Shown here one piece after another: positions 5,030 through 7,221 of a stretch of 7,221 bases of DNA; the first letter of the stretch is position 1, and each line of letters opens with the position of its first letter. The notes below the pieces were generated by a model that saw nothing but the letters and a program-made list of their open reading frames with translations, made no database searches and was not told the DNA's origin. The DNA lies in contig JAWWBN010000201.1 in NCBI GenBank assembly GCA_033720955.1, forward strand, positions 1 through 7,221. Reading direction: 5' to 3'. This DNA comes from JAWWBN01 sp033720955 (GTDB lineage Bacteria > Acidobacteriota > Thermoanaerobaculia > Multivoradales > JAHEKO01). The position numbers were made by a program, and so were the translations under genes.

Positions 5030-6745
5030 GTGATCGGCCCCACCCCGAGTCCGACCCCCCCGCCCGCCGCTCTGGTGCGGCTCGCGCCGCGCGTCCGGCT
5101 CGCCGACTGGCGCACGGTCGTCCTGCTAGCCGTCCTGCTCTACCTGCCCTGGAACGGGCAGCGCGACCTCTGGTTCCCCGACGAGCCCGACGTCGCGGAG
5201 CCGGCGATGTCCATGGTGGAGAGCGGCGACTGGGTCGTCCCGCGGCGCAACGGCGAGCCGTGGCTGGACTATCCGCCCCTGACCTACTGGCTCGGGGCGG
5301 CGAGCAGCTCCCTGCTGCGCGGAGCCAGCCCCTTCGCGCTCCGCCTGCCCGTGGCCCTTCTCGCCGTGCTGGTCGTGGCGCTCACCGGATACGCGACCGA
5401 GTGTCTGGCCGGCCGGGAGGCCGGCGTGTGGGCCAGCGTGAGCCTGGCCACCGCGCCGCACTTCCTCTACCAGGCGGTCAGCTTCCACCCCGACATGGCG
5501 TTCGCGACGCTGATCTCCGCCGGTCTCGCCGCCTACGCCTGGGGAGTCGAGCGTCGGCAGGGCTGGCGCAGCGGAGCGCTCCGCGCCGCCGGGTTCGCCT
5601 GCTTCGGCGGCGCGGTCCTGGCGAAGGGGATCCTGGGGCTCCTGCTCCCCGGGCTGCTGCTGGTGGTCTGGCACCTCACTCGCCGCCAGTGGCGAGCCCT
5701 TCTCTGGATGGCGCCGCTGACCCTGGTCGCCCTGGCCGTGGCGCTGCCGTGGTACCTGGCGCTGGCGGCGAAGACGTCCACGGAGCTCGTGGGGCACGAG
5801 GTGTATCTGCAGAACTTCGCCCGCTTCACCGATGCGAACCGCGGCCACGGCGAGGCCTGGCACTACTACCTCACGCGGATCTGGCCCGACTGGGGGCCGT
5901 GGAGCCTCCTTCTCCCCGGCGCGCTGGTGACCGCCTGGCGCAGGGACTGGGACGCGCCGTTGCCCCGCCTGGCGCTTCTGAGCTTCGTGGTGAGCCTGCT
6001 GTTCTTCAGCCTGGCCGCCACCAAGCGCGAGGTCTACCTCCTCCCGGTCTACCCCGCCATCGCCTTCCTCGTGGGTCGTCACGCGGCGCTGGCCGCCGAG
6101 CGTCCCGGCCGCACCGGGTATCGATGGGTGCGGGTCGGGCTGGGAGCGGCGGCGCTTCTCGCCGGAGGGGTTGCGCTCGCCGCCGCGCTGCTCGATCTTC
6201 CCTCCGCACTCCCCGCCACGGGCCGCGCGGCCGCCGCCCTCGACGGCAGCCTGGCGGCGCCCCTGATCGTTCTGGGTGTGGCGCTGGCGGCGGGCGGCCT
6301 CGTCCTCCTGCTCGGCGCCCGGGACGGCCTGACCCCCTCGCTGGTGACCCGGGGCACGGCCGTGCTCTTCGTCGTCTACCTGGTGGCCCTGAGCTCCCTG
6401 GCGCCGCGCATGGACGAGGCCAAGTCGTACCGCGAGGCCGCGGTCTGGCTGCGCCGGCAGGCCGGTCCGCACCCCATCGGCTTCTACCTCCCGGGCGCCC
6501 ACAGGAAGTACGCGGGCATCCGGGTCAACGACCCCGCGTACCTGCTCCTGGAGCTCCTCGCGACGCCGCGGGACGCGGCTCTCTACCTCCGTCGTCCGGA
6601 GAGCGTGCTGCTGCTGCGAACGGACCGGAGCGAGGAGGTGGCGCGGCTCTCGCCGGAGTGGGTCGAGCTGCCCAAGCACCCCCTCTCCCTGAGCGGCACC
6701 GCCTTTCTCGCCGTCGGCCCGCGGCCCGGGACGCCGCCGTCATGA
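5030..6745 (+). CDS. ArnT-like GT39-family integral membrane glycosyltransferase
   Basis: 571 aa, GTG start. The family (GT39/GT83, PF02366/PF13231 type) transfers a sugar from an undecaprenyl-phosphate carrier to lipid A, other glycans or protein on the periplasmic face. The first periplasmic loop has the hallmark LWFPDEPDVAEPAMSM (D51, E52) and then GDWVVP, with D51 matching the essential Asp of ArnT. The later NGEPWLDYPPLTYW carries Tyr (Y81) where ArnT has a functionally important Lys. The NFAR (262 on)...HGEAWHYYL...PWSLLLP block (to about 295) is the conserved re-entrant region before a membrane helix. About a dozen hydrophobic segments run from residue 28 to about 460. The last about 110 residues are a soluble, probably periplasmic domain. 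Its stop overlaps the next gene by ATGA, giving translational coupling to a GT2 enzyme. A possible leaderless promoter and a palindrome precede it. The sugar and acceptor cannot be read from sequence. Nearby in-frame starts downstream are less likely, since they would remove only the Pro-rich N-terminus. Confidence 0.85.
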   Translation: MIGPTPSPTPPPAALVRLAPRVRLADWRTVVLLAVLLYLPWNGQRDLWFPDEPDVAEPAMSMVESGDWVVPRRNGEPWLDYPPLTYWLGAASSSLLRGASPFALRLPVALLAVLVVALTGYATECLAGREAGVWASVSLATAPHFLYQAVSFHPDMAFATLISAGLAAYAWGVERRQGWRSGALRAAGFACFGGAVLAKGILGLLLPGLLLVVWHLTRRQWRALLWMAPLTLVALAVALPWYLALAAKTSTELVGHEVYLQNFARFTDANRGHGEAWHYYLTRIWPDWGPWSLLLPGALVTAWRRDWDAPLPRLALLSFVVSLLFFSLAATKREVYLLPVYPAIAFLVGRHAALAAERPGRTGYRWVRVGLGAAALLAGGVALAAALLDLPSALPATGRAAAALDGSLAAPLIVLGVALAAGGLVLLLGARDGLTPSLVTRGTAVLFVVYLVALSSLAPRMDEAKSYREAAVWLRRQAGPHPIGFYLPGAHRKYAGIRVNDPAYLLLELLATPRDAALYLRRPESVLLLRTDRSEEVARLSPEWVELPKHPLSLSGTAFLAVGPRPGTPPS

Positions 6746-7221
6746 CCCCTCTCGAATCCCCGCCCGCGACGCCGGGTCCCACCTCCCGAACCGGCCCCCC
6801 TCCGGCCGCGGTGACCGTGGTGCTGCCGACCTACAACGAGGCGAGGAACATCCGCACGGTGATCGCGGCGACCCAGGTCGCGCTCCGCTCCCACCCCGAT
6901 CACGAGATCCTGGTGGTCGACGACGACTCGCCCGACGGGACCTGGCGGACGGTGGACGAGCTGAGCGCCGCCGATCCCCGCATCCACTGCTACCGGAGGC
7001 TCGCCCGGCACGGCCTGGCCAGCGCGATTCTCGAGGGTCTGAGCATGGCCTCGGGCGCCGCGCTCGTGGTGATGGACGCGGATCTGCAGCACGACCCGGC
7101 CGCCATCCCGCTCCTGGTGGGCGCCGTGGCGGGCGCCGACATCGCCGTGGGCGGCCCCGACCCCCCCGGGGGGGCGCCGGGCGGCGGGCGCCGGGGGCCC
7201 CCCGGGGGGGGGGGGGGGGGC
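6742..7221 (+). CDS. GT2 polyprenyl-phosphate sugar synthase (DPM1-like), 3'-truncated
   Basis: 160 codons are visible, with the frame open at the right edge. The ATG at 6742 sits inside ATGA, overlapping the stop of the ArnT-like gene, so it is the second gene of an operon and probably translationally coupled. A Pro/Thr-rich leader (1-23) precedes the GT-A fold: VTVVLPTYNEARNI (24-37), EILVVDDDSPDGTW (55-68, nucleotide-binding Asp cluster), RHGLASAILEGL (89-100) and VVMDADLQHDP (109-119), whose D112-A-D114 is the metal-binding DXD. This motif set is that of dolichol-/polyprenyl-phosphate mannose-type synthases (DPM1-like, as in bacterial GtrB/ArnC relatives), which load a sugar from NDP-sugar onto a lipid phosphate at the cytoplasmic face. 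That would supply the donor for the adjacent transferase. After about residue 140 the expected V-G-S-R-Y segment is replaced by Gly/Pro-only translation from degraded sequence (7161-7221), so the C-terminal end shown is not reliable. Confidence 0.85.
   Translation, partial: MTPLESPPATPGPTSRTGPPPAAVTVVLPTYNEARNIRTVIAATQVALRSHPDHEILVVDDDSPDGTWRTVDELSAADPRIHCYRRLARHGLASAILEGLSMASGAALVVMDADLQHDPAAIPLLVGAVAGADIAVGGPDPPGGAPGGGRRGPPGGGGGG
7161..7221. other. G/C-only low-complexity end ending in 17 G, probable sequencing artefact
   Basis: The last A or T is the A at 7160; the final 61 bases are only G and C, and 7204-7220 is a run of 17 G. The change falls inside a conserved part of the GT2 gene and destroys the expected family motif. 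Homopolymer G at a read or contig end is a known artefact of some sequencing chemistries. Bases after about 7150 should not be trusted. Confidence 0.75.

Noticed and set aside
5126..6679. Long minus-strand open frame (517 codons) opposite the ArnT-like gene
   Set aside because: Composition is Gln/Arg/Glu/Gly-rich without hydrophobic cores or motifs, as expected for the antisense of a Leu/Ala-rich membrane protein. The plus strand carries clear family motifs.
7161..7221. G-quadruplex or Gly-rich protein tail at the right edge
   Set aside because: The G run lies at the very end of the window and replaces conserved GT2 coding sequence, which points to a sequencing or assembly artefact.
1..7221. 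CRISPR array, tRNA/rRNA genes, insertion sequences or phage genes
   Set aside because: I saw no spaced direct repeats, no RNA-gene landmarks, no transposase motifs and no terminal inverted repeats on either strand.

Overview
This is a GC-rich (third codon positions mostly G/C) chromosomal window from a bacterium. A lipobox-bearing metallopeptidase, a bactoprenol-type glycosyltransferase pair and a sulfatase-fold hydrolase fit a Gram-negative, possibly environmental lineage such as Acidobacteriota or a deltaproteobacterial/myxococcal group. That placement is inference from gene content and composition only. The window looks like one end of a metagenomic or draft contig: the first gene is cut at the left edge, and the right edge dissolves into a G/C-only stretch ending in 17 consecutive G.

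Layout. (1) 1-1764, +: 5'-truncated sulfatase/alkaline-phosphatase-superfamily hydrolase with an N-terminal beta-rich domain and Thr, not Cys/Ser, at the usual formylglycine position. (2) 1808-3481, -: convergent gene for an M49 (dipeptidyl-peptidase III)-like zinc metallopeptidase lipoprotein with a five-residue HELSH motif, a strong Shine-Dalgarno and a 14-bp palindrome in its promoter region. A small hairpin lies in the 43-bp gap between the two convergent genes. (3) 3577-3917, +: small membrane-protein gene, NrtS-like in its first half, broken by a -1 frameshift. (4) 3978-4649, +: intact standalone 'putative sensor' membrane domain with two similar halves. (5) 4692-4874, +: C-terminal half-module of a VOC (glyoxalase-fold) protein whose coding similarity runs back, in frame, almost to the stop codon of the sensor gene, suggesting a deletion remnant. 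(6) 4875-5029: non-coding, with a GC hairpin, a perfect 16-bp palindrome (two copies of GGGTACCC) and a TANNNT box six bases before the next start. (7) 5030-6745, +: ArnT/GT39-type polytopic glycosyltransferase. (8) 6742-7221, +: 3'-truncated GT2 polyprenyl-phosphate sugar synthase, overlapping the previous gene by ATGA.

How the genes work together. The best-supported functional unit is the pair 5030-6745 and 6742-7221. The GT2 enzyme would charge undecaprenyl phosphate with a sugar on the cytoplasmic face, and the ArnT-like enzyme would transfer a lipid-linked sugar to an acceptor on the outer face. The centre (3577-4874) looks like decaying accessory DNA, with two damaged genes flanking an intact sensor gene. 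I see no mobile element, CRISPR array, tRNA or rRNA. I did not find a convincing new multi-gene system. The most notable items are the Thr-nucleophile sulfatase-like enzyme, the damaged central genes, and the palindrome with possible leaderless promoter in front of the glycosyltransferase operon.
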